In this document: positions 43,521 through 53,560 of the stretch, one piece after another
Layout of the letters: each line of letters begins with the position of its first letter
Position numbering within the stretch: position 1 is the stretch's first letter
NCBI GenBank assembly: GCA_024180945.1
Contig: JAKSGN010000006.1
Coordinates: 1,116,001-1,180,000, forward strand
Reading direction: 5' to 3'
DNA: 64,000 nucleotides
Source of the DNA: Macrophomina tecta
Taxonomy: Eukaryota; Ascomycota; Dothideomycetes; Botryosphaeriales; Botryosphaeriaceae
Made by a program: the position numbers and the translations under genes
Notes under the pieces: model-generated
Seen by the model: only the letters and a program-made list of their open reading frames with translations
Database searches by the model: none
Told to the model about the DNA's origin: nothing

Positions 43521-45942
43521 GAATTTCGGCCTTCAAGCATGCCAGTAGACGATTTATTATGTGATGTGATACCATCCTTTGTCCATATAGGTATAGATAT
43601 ATGAGTTTACTTGCAGGTTTACTGAGAAGCTGCATCCGGCTAGAGCTCTTGGCCACTGAAGAAGTAAGATGATTAGCAAAATAGTCACCGTTGCGTCTGA
43701 CCGAGTCCTCAGTACCATCACCGCGCATGCTTGAATTCATTTTGCGGTTGTTGAATGATGGACAAGTCATTGCCGAGCCTCTAGTGAATTCGTTAACTCG
43801 TGCGTCCAATAAAAGCTACCGCCGGTGCAGTCTCACACCGGATTCACGGAGAACTGTAAAAAAAAAAAAAGAAAAAGAAAAAAAGAAAAAAGAAAAAGAA
43901 AAAGAAAAGCCAACCCCTCCCCCTCCTGATCCGGTTAGCCAATCGGGACGACCAAGTCCATTCCATCTACCCCGGTCACAGCCGTGATACCCTTATTGTC
44001 TAGTTCGTTTTCTGATCTGTTTTTAGAAAGTGTGTGCAATCTCGAGAAGAGACATCCGTAAGCCGTTAACTGGAAAGAACACGAAAATCAAGAAAAGGAG
44101 AAGCGTGGCTACCAATGGGATATGGCTGTCTTTCCCTCGTTTCAGCGGATTGAGCGCTGGTGCTTCGGGGGACGAAGCGGCCAAAGACGCTGAACCTCCG
44201 ACGCATCCGCTACCAGAGCAGACACTTGCTATACCTGCGCTGTAACACCGTCCAAGAGATAGCCCAACGCATTAAAAGAGGTCTGATACTCACCGGGGTT
44301 GCAACAAATCCTCCCAGCAGTGGGTAAGGGAATAAGGTATCTTCCGAACGCGCAACTGTCGCCACCATGCTGCGGCACACAGGCTGACCAATCCCAGCAA
44401 TGATGTTCGCGCTACCTGTCTGCCCAAAGCGGCAAGAGTTTGCTAGAGAACGAAGCGACCCAAGATCCTCCACCTACCCGAGAGCCGCAAAGGCCCCTGC
44501 CCAAGCCCCCCAACGCCCCCGAAGCTGGCGAACTAGCGCCACGTCTATCACCAACCCAACGCCCTAGACCAGTTCAGCCCCGGCCCCGCTCTCCGGGTTG
44601 AGTAGCGTGGAGATCTTGCTGCGCTCGGACGGCGCCCAGCGCCTATCACTCGAGTCCGCGCCGGTGCGAAGTGCTGCAGGCTGACTGACGCGTCAGGAGC
44701 AAAAAAAGTTTAAACACGGCGCAGGAGGCACCAGCTACCCGTCCCGCCAGGATCCGAAACCCACGTCTCGGCACACCAACGGGCGGCCTCCCGCTGACTA
44801 GCGCGCCGTGCGTTTAGGGCTGACCGTACCTGCAGCTCTCAGGAACAAGCGCACGTCGCACGCCAAAAGAGGCGCAGGATACGCTCTGGGCACTGGCGCT
44901 TGCCGTTTTTGGACGTTGGAAGCTCGCAAACGCTGAGGTTGAGGTGCGTGCACGGCCGTTCCAGTCATTCTTGCGTCGTTGCGACAGGGAAACCCGATGT
45001 ATGCGTCAGCCTTGCTGCTTCCTGCGATCCTTTGCGAGAGGCGTTGGGTGCGAAAGAGGCCCTCCGACCAATGAGAGAGCAGAGTCAGACAGAGCGTGTC
45101 CCCCGCGGTGTGTGGAAGTGACGGAGCAGAAATAGTCCAGCGGAGTCTTGAAGGGCCACCACTGAGGAGAAAGGGAGGAAAGGCGAGCCGACCAGAGGGC
45201 GAGCGTGGCCGCAGATGCGGTCTGCGCGTGAGGAAGGTTTGGTGATAAGCGTGCAATTGCGTTGAGAGGTCCTGCGCACGCTCAGTTTATTTGCCAGAGG
45301 TCCCGTGGCGGCTGCAGCTCGCGAGGGGACGGGACGAAAAACGTTTCGCAATGAGCCAGCCTATCCACGGGCTTGGGAAGGCGCGGCGGCAGGACATCAA
45401 CGAGTCGATTTCTGCGGGGTGATTCTTGGACGTGGAGGTGGCGTCCACAGGCAGCACAGCAAGCGCGCACCGCATTACGACCGACGGCTGCGGCGCGTGC
45501 GTTTGCCCGAAGAACGGTTGCTTTCCTATCAATCCTTTTGTACGCGAGGCTCGTATTTCTTGACCGGCTGTTTAACTCACGGCACGGGATGTTAGAGGAG
45601 AAGTCATCAAGGTTAATCTCCTGGCTGTATTATAGTTCCAAACAAGCTTCGACCGCTAAACTATCAACGCTCTCCCTCCAATTACGTCCGCCCTTGGACA
45701 GTAACATGAGTGAGAGGCTATGCTCGCTTCAAGTCCACCCCGCAGGCGACCTTCCGCCAGATCTCATTTGCTCGGTTGTGGACTTGAGAGGCCTCGACAG
45801 GAGAGGGCAGATAAAAGAATTCAGCCCCGGATTTTGTTCACGACGGATCACAGCGGACGCTAGGCGGCGCTATAACTTACCTCGGATTCCACCCTGAAGC
45901 AATCTTCACACATTATTTTGCAGTATTCGAGGCTTCTTCACC
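43521..45942. other. Gene-poor interval between the two 7TM genes
   Basis: These 2,422 bp carry no gene I can support. The region includes an A/G-rich simple repeat and a short minus-strand ORF at 44210-44473 with a few helix-like residues but no recognisable family. The right end is the upstream region of the second receptor. Confidence 0.4.
43857..43907. repeat. A-rich (GAAAAA)n-like low-complexity tract
   Basis: About 50 bp of A runs interrupted by single G or C bases. It lies some 340 bp beyond the stop codon of the first 7TM gene. Confidence 0.9.
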
Positions 45943-47508
45943 ATGGGCTGGGACCCGGCAGTCTCCATTCCGACTTTGGTCGGCAGCGTTCTATCCTTCG
46001 TAGCATCTACAATCATTTTTGTGTTCTGGGCTGCTTTTGGCGGCCAACGAGGCGGCGAGCGAAGGTCCTTCCGATATGCACTGATCTTGAACCTCACGTT
46101 TGCTGGTATGTGTTGGTGGCTGCGGCTGAAGCTCATCGAGCATCTTGCTTATTTTTTTTTTTTTGCAGAATGGGTCAACTCGTTGAACAACTCCGCATCA
46201 GGCCTTTACATCGTCACCAACCATGGCAAGCGGCATTTAGAGAAAGGCCCTGCCTGTGAACTAAATGGATATATGGGGCAAATCTCTGTCCAGGTGAATC
46301 CAATCAGGACCTTCAGGTGCAAGTGCATCATGGCTCACCGTTCTTAGGCAGTCGACTGCTCAATCCTCGCTATTGCAGTGGTCACGCTCTTGACCATTCA
46401 GTTCAAATCATACATCCTCTACGCCTCTTTGACCACCAAAATCCTGATATGCATTTCTGTCTGGATTCTTCCAATCATAACGAGTATGTTCTGGCCTCGT
46501 GTTGAGACTTTCCCGCAAGTCCATTCAATATCCAGAAAAGTGAAGCCCTTTTTCACGCCAGCTCTGCTTCAGTCACTAACCGGCGTTTTCACCCCTAGGC
46601 TTTACCGCGCTTGGTCTCGACCTCTACCAGCCTGTCTCCGGCAATTGGTGCTGGATCACGCCCAAACCCGTGTATTTACGGTACGCCCTGACCCACGGCT
46701 GGCGCTTCGTCATTATTTTGGGTAAGTCGTATCAAGCAGTCTCAAATCCTTTACCGCATCCGCCGACATCTTGGACTCCCTGCCCGCCCTTGAGGCAGGC
46801 ACGCACATCCCTCAGCCCCCACGGCGCACGCATCCCCATCGCTCGTCTGCATCTCCCTGCTCACAGTCTCGTTTAATAGTGACGATCTGCATCTACGCCT
46901 ACGTTTTTGTGTACATGCACCGACGCCTCCGCCTGCGCAACGACACGTCCCGCTCGTACAGCTTCGACTACGGAAATGACGTGAACGGCTTCGAGATGAA
47001 TTTCCGGATGAACAACGACGCCATCATCAACGGCCGGCTGGCGGCGCAGCAGCACCACGAAAAGGACGTCGAGTTGACGCACTGGTCCTCGCAGGTCGCG
47101 CTGGTGCCTGCGGGCAAGGAGCGCGATCTCGTAGCCCCGCCCAACGTGCACGCCTCCGAACAAAAGGGGCCAATCACCGTCACGCAGGACGACGAGACAA
47201 TCAACATCACGCCGCCACAGACGGCAACCGGGCCGCCCGTCGCGCCGCCCAGGATCAGGGTCAGGCAGACGGCCAACATCGATCGAGATGTGTGGCGGAT
47301 GGTGCTCCTGAATCTCTACCCCATCTTTTACGTCATCTTGTGGATTCCGGGCATATCGAATCGCATCGTCGAAGCAACTGGGGGGCGCAGCCGTGTGCTT
47401 GCAATTTTGCAGTCTTCGACGCAGTATACAGGGCTAGTGAATGCGTTGGTGTACGGCTTCCGAGAGCATCGGGAAGATATCAAGATATGGTGGAGACATC
47501 GACGGTAA
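45943..47508 (+). CDS. G-protein-coupled receptor-like protein (fungal Git3/cAMP-receptor-like)
   Basis: Five exons: 45943-46105, 46169-46293, 46348-46483, 46599-46721 and 46880-47508, giving 391 residues with agreeing phases. The first intron (63 nt, poly-T before GCAG) keeps frame and has no stop. Helices: LVGSVLSFVASTIIFVFWAAF, FRYALILNLTFAEWVNSL, CSILAIAVVTLLTIQF, ILICISVWILPIIT, WRFVIILVTICIYAYVFVYM, then after a long loop NLYPIFYVILWIPGI and the final STQYTGLVNALVYGF. The third loop (about residues 205-320) is long, polar and acidic, a usual place for G-protein contact. Cysteines in GPACELNG and NWCWITP could form the extracellular disulfide. The YP...WIPGI.NR ending resembles fungal nutrient and cAMP-like receptors. 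The ligand is unknown. Confidence 0.78.
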
Positions 47509-48424
47509 CGGACGGCCGTTTCCCAAAATTCCTAATGGCGGAAAATAAAAGCAAAGAAAAGGCTGATATTATGTTCCCAGTATATGAAGATAAATTAGCG
47601 TTTTATTTTATTTCATTTTTTTTTTTTTTTTTTTTTTTGAGGGAGGGAGGGGGGGTCCCATATTTCAATTCCTGGCTTTCGTATTCTGACGCTCAATGAA
47701 ATGCGTGTAATTTCCACCTTTCAAACCGTGATTTCAAGAAATTTTTGGCCCTGTCTTGCGCAAAACCTTCATCCCAAGGCATAAAGTTTCTCTGATTTGT
47801 ATCAGCGTACACCTGCAGAAAGTCTAAACATACCCTCTTCTTTCAACCGTGAACCACGCCCACCCTGGCTGTCTTAAGACCGTCTTTACTGGCTATCGAC
47901 ACCTCCGCCACAATGTCGTCCATTGATAGAAACTGGCTACTTCTGGTGCTGTTATCGGACTTCTACTGCTTGTTGTGCGGCCTCGTGTCTCTTGCCCACG
48001 TTTTCGCCGTCGTTTGGGTACCCAAAGAGGCGTTGGAGACATCACTAACAAGGCTTGTGAAATGGTGTTGAGAATGGAGGAATCACTTATAAACGCGCTT
48101 ATAGCCAAGGCCCAGAGTAGATAAGGGTTAAGAAGAGAAAAAGGAAAGGCTTGGAGCTCCGGGGTTGTAGCTATCCGCAATGTGGAGTAGCAATCGGCAG
48201 TCGTCGGGACTGCCCAAACACGCAGCATTGCCAGAACAATGAAACCAGGTGTGAGGACACCAAAAGCAGTGATCAGGTATGTAGAAATCTTCTTGCTGTC
48301 ACAGGAAAGACGAAGAACATACAGGCCGAATGGGGAGCGCAAAGAGCCTCCCAAGAGATAACTGCTGTTCTGTTCTGAACGATAACCGACGCAAACATGT
48401 GCAAAAAAAAAAAAGCCACATCAC
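47509..48424. other. Intergenic region with a poly-T tract
   Basis: This is the 3' flank of the receptor gene. It holds a run of 23 T at 47616-47638 and then a minus-strand ORF 47893-48354 (153 codons). That ORF has two hydrophobic segments (GVLTPGFIVLAMLRVWAV, NPYLLWALAISAFIS) but no recognisable family. It may be a degraded membrane-protein fragment or chance. Confidence 0.4.
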
Positions 48425-48883
48425 CTAACTCCACACAGTCTCAAACTTATGGCTCTCAATCTCGGCATTGAACCACTTGATGAGCCTGATACGATCATCA
48501 CAAGTCCGGGTCCTCTGCAACACGCCTCTCCCCGCAACGGCTGTGACAGTGGCATACAACTGATATGTAGCTAAGTAATGCGCCAGGCACATGCGCGACC
48601 CAAGACCGGAGGGGATGATAGTACCCCTGCCCCTATCCCAGTAGTTAGCCGGAACACCGCCCGTCGCAGCGTGATGCGTGCGCGAGTCGCCCTCACCGGC
48701 AGGACCTGGCGGGTCAAAGTCGGTCTCTAACGCAGAAATTGCTTTCGTTGTACCAGCAAGCATATGACGATCGGGTCCATTGAAACAGGAAATATCAAGT
48801 CCAATTCGCGCTGTCTGAGCCTTGGCTTCGTCCGCCTCAATAGCAAGCATTCTCAAGATAAGCAAGTCTACCAAAGACTCCAC
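48425..48883 (-). pseudogene. Possible cytochrome P450 C-terminal relic
   Basis: An ORF of 152 codons holds IPSGLGSRMCLAHYLATYQLY. This resembles the haem-loop wording GAGSRMC-x-x-x-LANRxLY of some fungal P450s such as phenylacetate hydroxylases. The canonical Phe before the loop is missing and the expected Gly after Cys is altered. No I-helix or ExxR helix is found upstream in a usable frame. The last part, IKWFNAEIESHKFETV, is only loosely like the FNADPT...KxFKV ending of that group. If correct, it is a decayed 3' fragment. If not, this is a chance ORF. Confidence 0.3.
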
Positions 48884-49074
48884 GAACGTTCAATACTGAA
48901 GAAGCATAGAAGAGGGACCTCATAATGGAATACACTCTCTCACTCCTAATACAACCGCTCTGCCCAAATGAAAACAGCCCGCTCGCCTCCTTTAGTGTTT
49001 GCACCACCTCACGCGTAATATATAAAACATACCGCGTTACATTCCGACTCTTAAATCGTCTCTTGAGCCCATCA

Positions 49075-49520
49075 TTACTTTGCAGAGCCCGAAATGGACA
49101 GATCCCTGTACCAGTGAAACCACTTCTTCAACCTTTTCCCCCAAGAATTAGCCCACAAGATCAGTCTCCAGTAAGGGATTGGGTTTGTGGAAGATAACGC
49201 TTCCCTGGTGAATCCCTGCCCCCCCCCCCCCCTCAATAACTGACACGACCGCCGAGCAGCCATTGTTGCGGGGCCGAGAACCCTGCGTCGGTCATGGCTT
49301 GCGCTAAGGTGTCGCAGTCGATCCTCTTCGAGCCTTCCTCGCCCATCATGGGGTACATCCTCGTAAGCACGTCTGTGGTCCTTTCGTTAAAGATGATGAG
49401 TTTCTGCTCTTGCTTCTCCCTCCCGCTCTCAATGTTCTCGGTGGTTTCGTATGGTGAAGTTTCTGGGTTCGCAGGGTGTTGCTGCCGGGTCTTCACTTTC
49501 TCCTTCGGCTGTTGAATATG
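49075..49520 (-). pseudogene. Degenerate member of a repeated fungal ORF family (GFSA...FHKP...W type)
   Basis: Minus-strand pieces align with an uncharacterised small-protein family that recurs in many ascomycete genomes. The first piece has PKEKVKTRQQHP, then TTDVLTRMYPMM and DCDTLAQAMTDAGFSA. After a tract of 14 G (plus-strand C at 49219-49232) a second frame has HQGSVIFHKPNPLLETDL. A third frame has NSWGKRLKKWFHWYRDL and a stop at 49075-49077. The order matches the family throughout, but at least two frame changes are needed, one at the G tract. It is therefore a pseudogene or has homopolymer errors. Family recognition is from memory of its motifs and no function is known. Confidence 0.6.
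49219..49232. repeat. Homopolymer of 14 C (G on the coding strand)
   Basis: This tract sits exactly where the reading frame of the degenerate family member breaks. It is a probable slippage site in replication or sequencing. Confidence 0.95.
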
Positions 49521-49881
49521 CTTTTTTGCATTCCCCTAACTATTTATAAAACCGAGATTTGTGGAGGGAATAGGATCATATGGAGGTAGTAGCTCGCGGG
49601 CGTTGCCGTGCCGTATCTTCAGGTCCCGGATCTTCTTGGCAATTCGTCAACGTCCTGCAGACCATGCCTCCAAGTACTTCTGACTGCGATAGGCGAATAG
49701 ACATTCGAGGGCTGTACCTGGCAAACCCTCCTCCTTGGAACTCCTCCGACATCATGCGCCCGCGGACCAACATCTTTCGTGTCTCGCGCCTTTCCCACAG
49801 CCCAGACCGACCGCCGGCCAATTCTCCCCTTTCGCGCTCTCGCCCTGCCGCAACGACCGGCGCCAGCAGCAACACCGCAAA
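49521..49881. other. Intergenic: between pseudogene and NTF2-like gene
   Basis: These 361 bp show no gene. ORFs running into the next gene on the plus strand are antisense shadows of it. Confidence 0.4.
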
Positions 49882-50448
49882 TCAACTCTCCTTCAGCGTA
49901 ATGCCGCCCCTCACATCCTCGCCAACCTCCCCATGCACCTCCCTCACCAGCGTCCCCAACCGCGCACTCGCCGCCGCATCGATGAACTCCACACTCTCCT
50001 CAATCAGCACGCCCTCGCCCTCGCCCTCGCCCTCGCCGCTCGTGAACCCCAACACCCACACCAAATCCTGCTCGACCACCTCCGCCCCCTCCTCCGATTT
50101 CTCGCCGCCATCCACGCGCAAAAAATAGCTCATCCGCACGACCGCCCTCCTCTTCCGCTCATCGACGACCACGTCGTGCACCACCGAGGGCCTGGCGGCG
50201 GCGACGTAGCGGCCGGTGGATCTGATGTGCGCGGCGAACTGCGCGTTGTCCATGACGTCGGCGAGTTTGGGGTGGCGGGCGACGAGGTAGCCGGCGTGGC
50301 CCCAGGCGTGGGTGGCGTGCGGGGCGCGGATGGCCATGATGTGATCAAGGGAGTCGGGTTTGGCGTGGGCGAGGGCGAGGGCGCGGAGGGCGGAGTAGAG
50401 TGGCGAGGCCGGGGCCGGTGGCGAGGGGTGCTGCTGTGCTGTCGACAT
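49882..50448 (-). CDS. Small NTF2/SnoaL-like protein
   Basis: An intronless ORF of 188 residues beginning MSTAQQHPSPP. The body has LDHIMAIRAPHATHAWGHAGY, then MDNAQFAAHIRSTGRYVAAA, VVHDVVVDERKRRAVVRMSYF and VEQDLVWVLGFTSG. It ends with VLIEESVEFIDAAASARLG. The order of one helix pair and then alternating strands suits the NTF2/SnoaL cone fold of small fungal proteins. Sequence signatures are weak, so the assignment is tentative. A GEGEGEGEG run comes from a GA-rich simple sequence and probably varies in length. No catalytic residues can be named. No adjacent biosynthetic genes give a hint of a substrate. Confidence 0.55.
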   Translation of the reverse strand: MSTAQQHPSPPAPASPLYSALRALALAHAKPDSLDHIMAIRAPHATHAWGHAGYLVARHPKLADVMDNAQFAAHIRSTGRYVAAARPSVVHDVVVDERKRRAVVRMSYFLRVDGGEKSEEGAEVVEQDLVWVLGFTSGEGEGEGEGVLIEESVEFIDAAASARLGTLVREVHGEVGEDVRGGITLKES

Positions 50449-51210
50449 GGTTTGCTTTTTTTTGTGGTGGATAGGTTGTGTGAGTCGAGCTGGTGGGCGA
50501 TGGTGGTACCGGCCGTCTCATACAAAGGGTTGGCCGACGACACTCTTAAAACGAGCGAGACTTCTGCGGAACGAGGAGAATTGGCCGACGGCTCAGAGTA
50601 CTCTAATGTCCTGCGGCTGGCGGAGCTGCTTATGTACCCCACGCCGGTGTGGCGCGTGCATTGTATGTGCCTTCGGTCTATCACGATGATTCATACTGAT
50701 AAGAAATCTTCAAGGCAAAACGCAATTGGGGCTACTCGAGAGCTCTATCAGCGCTAGAACCATTTGCGAATTTCGGCGTGGGATTTCTGTTTTCTAATAG
50801 GTACACATCCGTTAGAGGTCACTTGTGGGATTTTACCAAGTGCACGGCTCTCAGACCTGCCAATGAAGGCGGTAACCCCACTGATTTCGGCTGGCTCTGT
50901 CTTTTACTCACTGCCGAATTCGGCATATCACTGATCCCTCACAACCCTTTTTTTTATAGCCGCGGGAAGACGCGATGCCTTTCAAACGACAGTTCATGAC
51001 TTGCCACTGCTATACATCATACAGCACCTCAACTCATATACCCAGAAGTAAAGGAACACATCACATCTTAATCATGCCCGCTAACCCGAAGCAAAACGCC
51101 GTAAAATACCACCCAATCTCCAGTCTGTACAGTTGCGGGAGATCAATCTGGCTAGCCGACAGTATCATCTATCAACCTCTTCGCTCTCTCCTCCCACTAG
51201 TAACAGCCGG
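50449..51210. other. Intergenic: NTF2-like promoter and YOS9 3' flank
   Basis: No supported gene in 762 bp. Confidence 0.5.
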
Positions 51211-53187
51211 CTATAGCTCCTCATGATACACCTCATCACCTCCCTCATAATCACCAAAATCCTCCTCCGCACCCTCGCCCCAGACGCCATCATTGCCCTC
51301 CCCACCAAAATCCTGCCATTGCCCTTCCTCCGGATCCCACCACTCCCATTCATACACGTCACCCCAGTCGCCTTCATCCTCCTCCTGCATCCCATCACCC
51401 CCCGTTCCCGCATGCGCATCACCACCCTCCTCCTCCTCCTCCTCCTTCTTCTTCTCCTCTTTCTCATTCCCCTTCTGCTTCTTCTCATCCACATCTTCCC
51501 CCTCGTCCTGCTCAATAATCCCCCTAAACTCCCTCCCCCTCGGCGTATCGACGAACTCCAACCGCCACGGCTTCCTGCCCGCCAACTTGCTCAATTGTCG
51601 CCTCAACTTCTCCACCTCGCGCGTATCATCGATCTCCAAGCGCTTGAGCTCCTCTGCATTCATCGCCTTCTCGGGCCGCCCGCCGCCCTCCGAGCTCGCG
51701 ACGACGCCCAGCAGCGTCTCCTTGCCACCGCCGACGACCACGCTCTTCTCGATGACGGAGCCGGGCTTGCCGACGAGCTGCTTGGCGCCGACGACGACGC
51801 CGCCGATGGTCGGCAGCGGGGTCGAGGTAGCCTGGGTGGCGTCGTGGTAGTTTGCGGCGTGTTGCTTGAGCACGTCGGGGAGCTCGATGTCCGTCTCCGC
51901 CGAGCCGGCCTTGGTCCGGGCGACGGCGCCTTTGGGGCGCCACTTGTGGCGGGCGGATGCAGAGGGGAGGGCGGTGAGATCGTCATCGGAGGCAGCGATG
52001 GGCGCGCACGAGATGGCGTGGGCGCGGTTCTCCTGCGGGGGCAGAAATGCGACGTCGTTGCAGAGACGCGGCGTGTAGATGACCATGAGGTACGAGCAGG
52101 TGGCGACCTCTTTGATCAGGCCGATGCGGTCGGGCGTGTTGGGGTGGCAGTGGAACTGGCGGTGGTACTGGGTTAGATACAAGATCGTGACTGTTCTCAC
52201 GAGCGTGGTCTATCGCGTGGACGTACCTGGACCTCAATCTTACGCTCCTTGCCCGTCAGGTCGCACGTCGTGCCGCCTGTGAGTTTCTGTACCAAATAGC
52301 GCGTCTCGCCCTTCGTCTCCAGCCTAGCCACGCTCGTTTCCTCCCTGTCGTTCGTGAGCATACCCTCGTCGTCGACGCCGGCGCTTTCGTCACGCCCACC
52401 ATCGACCTTCTTCGCGCCCGTCTTCTTCTTGTCGTCCTCCTTTGGAAACGTTCCCAGGATGTAACTCTGCACCGTCTCATCCTCGACGGGCGGGTACATC
52501 GGCACGCCGCGGCCCGGTGGCAGTTGGTGGAACTGCTTGACACTGTCGTTGTAGCAGAAGCTGTAGCTCCACCAGCCGCTGATGAAATAGATGCAGTTCC
52601 CCTGCATGCCTTTGAGCAACTCCCAGCCACGGTCGCTCGCGCGCATAAGTTCCTTCTCTTCGTCGGCCTTCGAATGATTGGTCCCACTGGTGTTGCCCTT
52701 GTTCGAGTTGGTGTCGACTATGGGGATGCGGCACAGGTAAGGTTGCGTGTGCAGGATCATGCGCTCGTAGACGGCGGCGAGTTCGTCCTCATCGGGGTGG
52801 TCTCTGCTTGAGGCGAATGGGTTCGGGACGGCGCTGCCACCGTCGCGCGAGCTGTCGTCGCTGTCATCGAGGCCGGCGCGCGTGTGGTGCGAGAGGTCGA
52901 CGGTGGTTTGGGTGGCATCCGCGGGGTCGGCTTCGCGCAGCGACTTCGCATGGTCTTCTGAGATTGGGGTATCGGCAAAGACAACCTGGTACTGTGGCTG
53001 GGAGTCAGCGGGCGCTGTGGTGCGGTGGGTGGGGGGGAGCTGGGTCGGTGATGCCAGCTTGCGCACGCGCGGGCTCGCGGCTACGTACCTGCGGGAAGGC
53101 AAGCAGGTCGTCCAGCACGCTGAAGGAGCTTTGGCTCGCCAGCACGAGCTGGACGAGTAGGGACAAAGCCCAAAATTGCTTGGTCAT
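51211..53187 (-). CDS. YOS9: Yos9/OS-9-like lectin of ER-associated degradation
   Basis: Three exons: 53187-53089, 52991-52227 and 52167-51211, giving 606 residues. MTKQFWALSLLVQLVLAS is a signal peptide. The mannose-6-phosphate-receptor-homology domain spans about residues 115-310. It includes PYLCRIP, GMQGNCIYFISGWWSYSFC, the QFHQLP segment that in Yos9 helps bind glycans, and CDLTGKERKIEVQ. Exon 3 supplies YHRQFHCHPNT and the final cysteines of the lectin fold (ISCAPIAAS). The C-terminus is strongly acidic and ends VYHEEL, an HDEL-like ER retrieval signal. Yos9 recognises trimmed N-glycans on misfolded proteins and hands them to the Hrd1-Hrd3 ligase. Intron 1 is 97 nt and intron 2 is 59 nt, both with GTACGT donors. 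Confidence 0.93.
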
Positions 53188-53560
53188 CGCGGCGAAAACG
53201 AGCGACGCATGGGTGGTGGTGAAGTAAGGTGCGTGCTGTTGCGGCCGAAGGCGGAGGTGATTGCGGAGGACAGCTCGCTTCTTCCTCTTCTGCTTGCTTC
53301 TCCCCCCGCCGCCACGCCCCAGCAACAGCACCTCGCACTTGCGTCCTGGGAGCAATTCGCGTCCACGAATATTTTTGAATTGGCTATATGATCCTGACAG
53401 TGCTCTTTTATGTGGCTCTCCTGAGCCTGATATCTTCATTCTACATTACAATGCCAGCCCTGGCAATCGTCCAAGTTCGTCCGCAATCGTCCCCTCGTGG
53501 TATCCAACAAATAAGAATTATTACCAGAAATGAACCCAATCATGAAATACACCGAACGCT
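53188..53560. promoter_or_regulatory. YOS9 promoter region
   Basis: These 373 bp between the stop codon of the membrane-protein gene and the YOS9 ATG must hold the 3' end of one and the promoter of the other, as both run on the minus strand. No clear core element was identified. Confidence 0.4.

Noticed and set aside
44210..44473. 87-codon minus-strand ORF with a GSANIIAGIGQPVC segment suggesting a transporter or enzyme remnant
   Set aside because: No adjoining exons or family motifs could be followed in any frame.
44735..44810. tRNA-like string on the minus strand (a GGTTTCGGATCC-like T-arm and a CTAGTCAGCGGG-like A box)
   Set aside because: The T-stem and acceptor stem do not pair, the invariant TTCRA is altered, and no clear anticodon arm forms.
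49580..50757. Long plus-strand ORFs of 182 and 340 codons
   Set aside because: They are antisense to the NTF2-like gene and driven by its high GC content.
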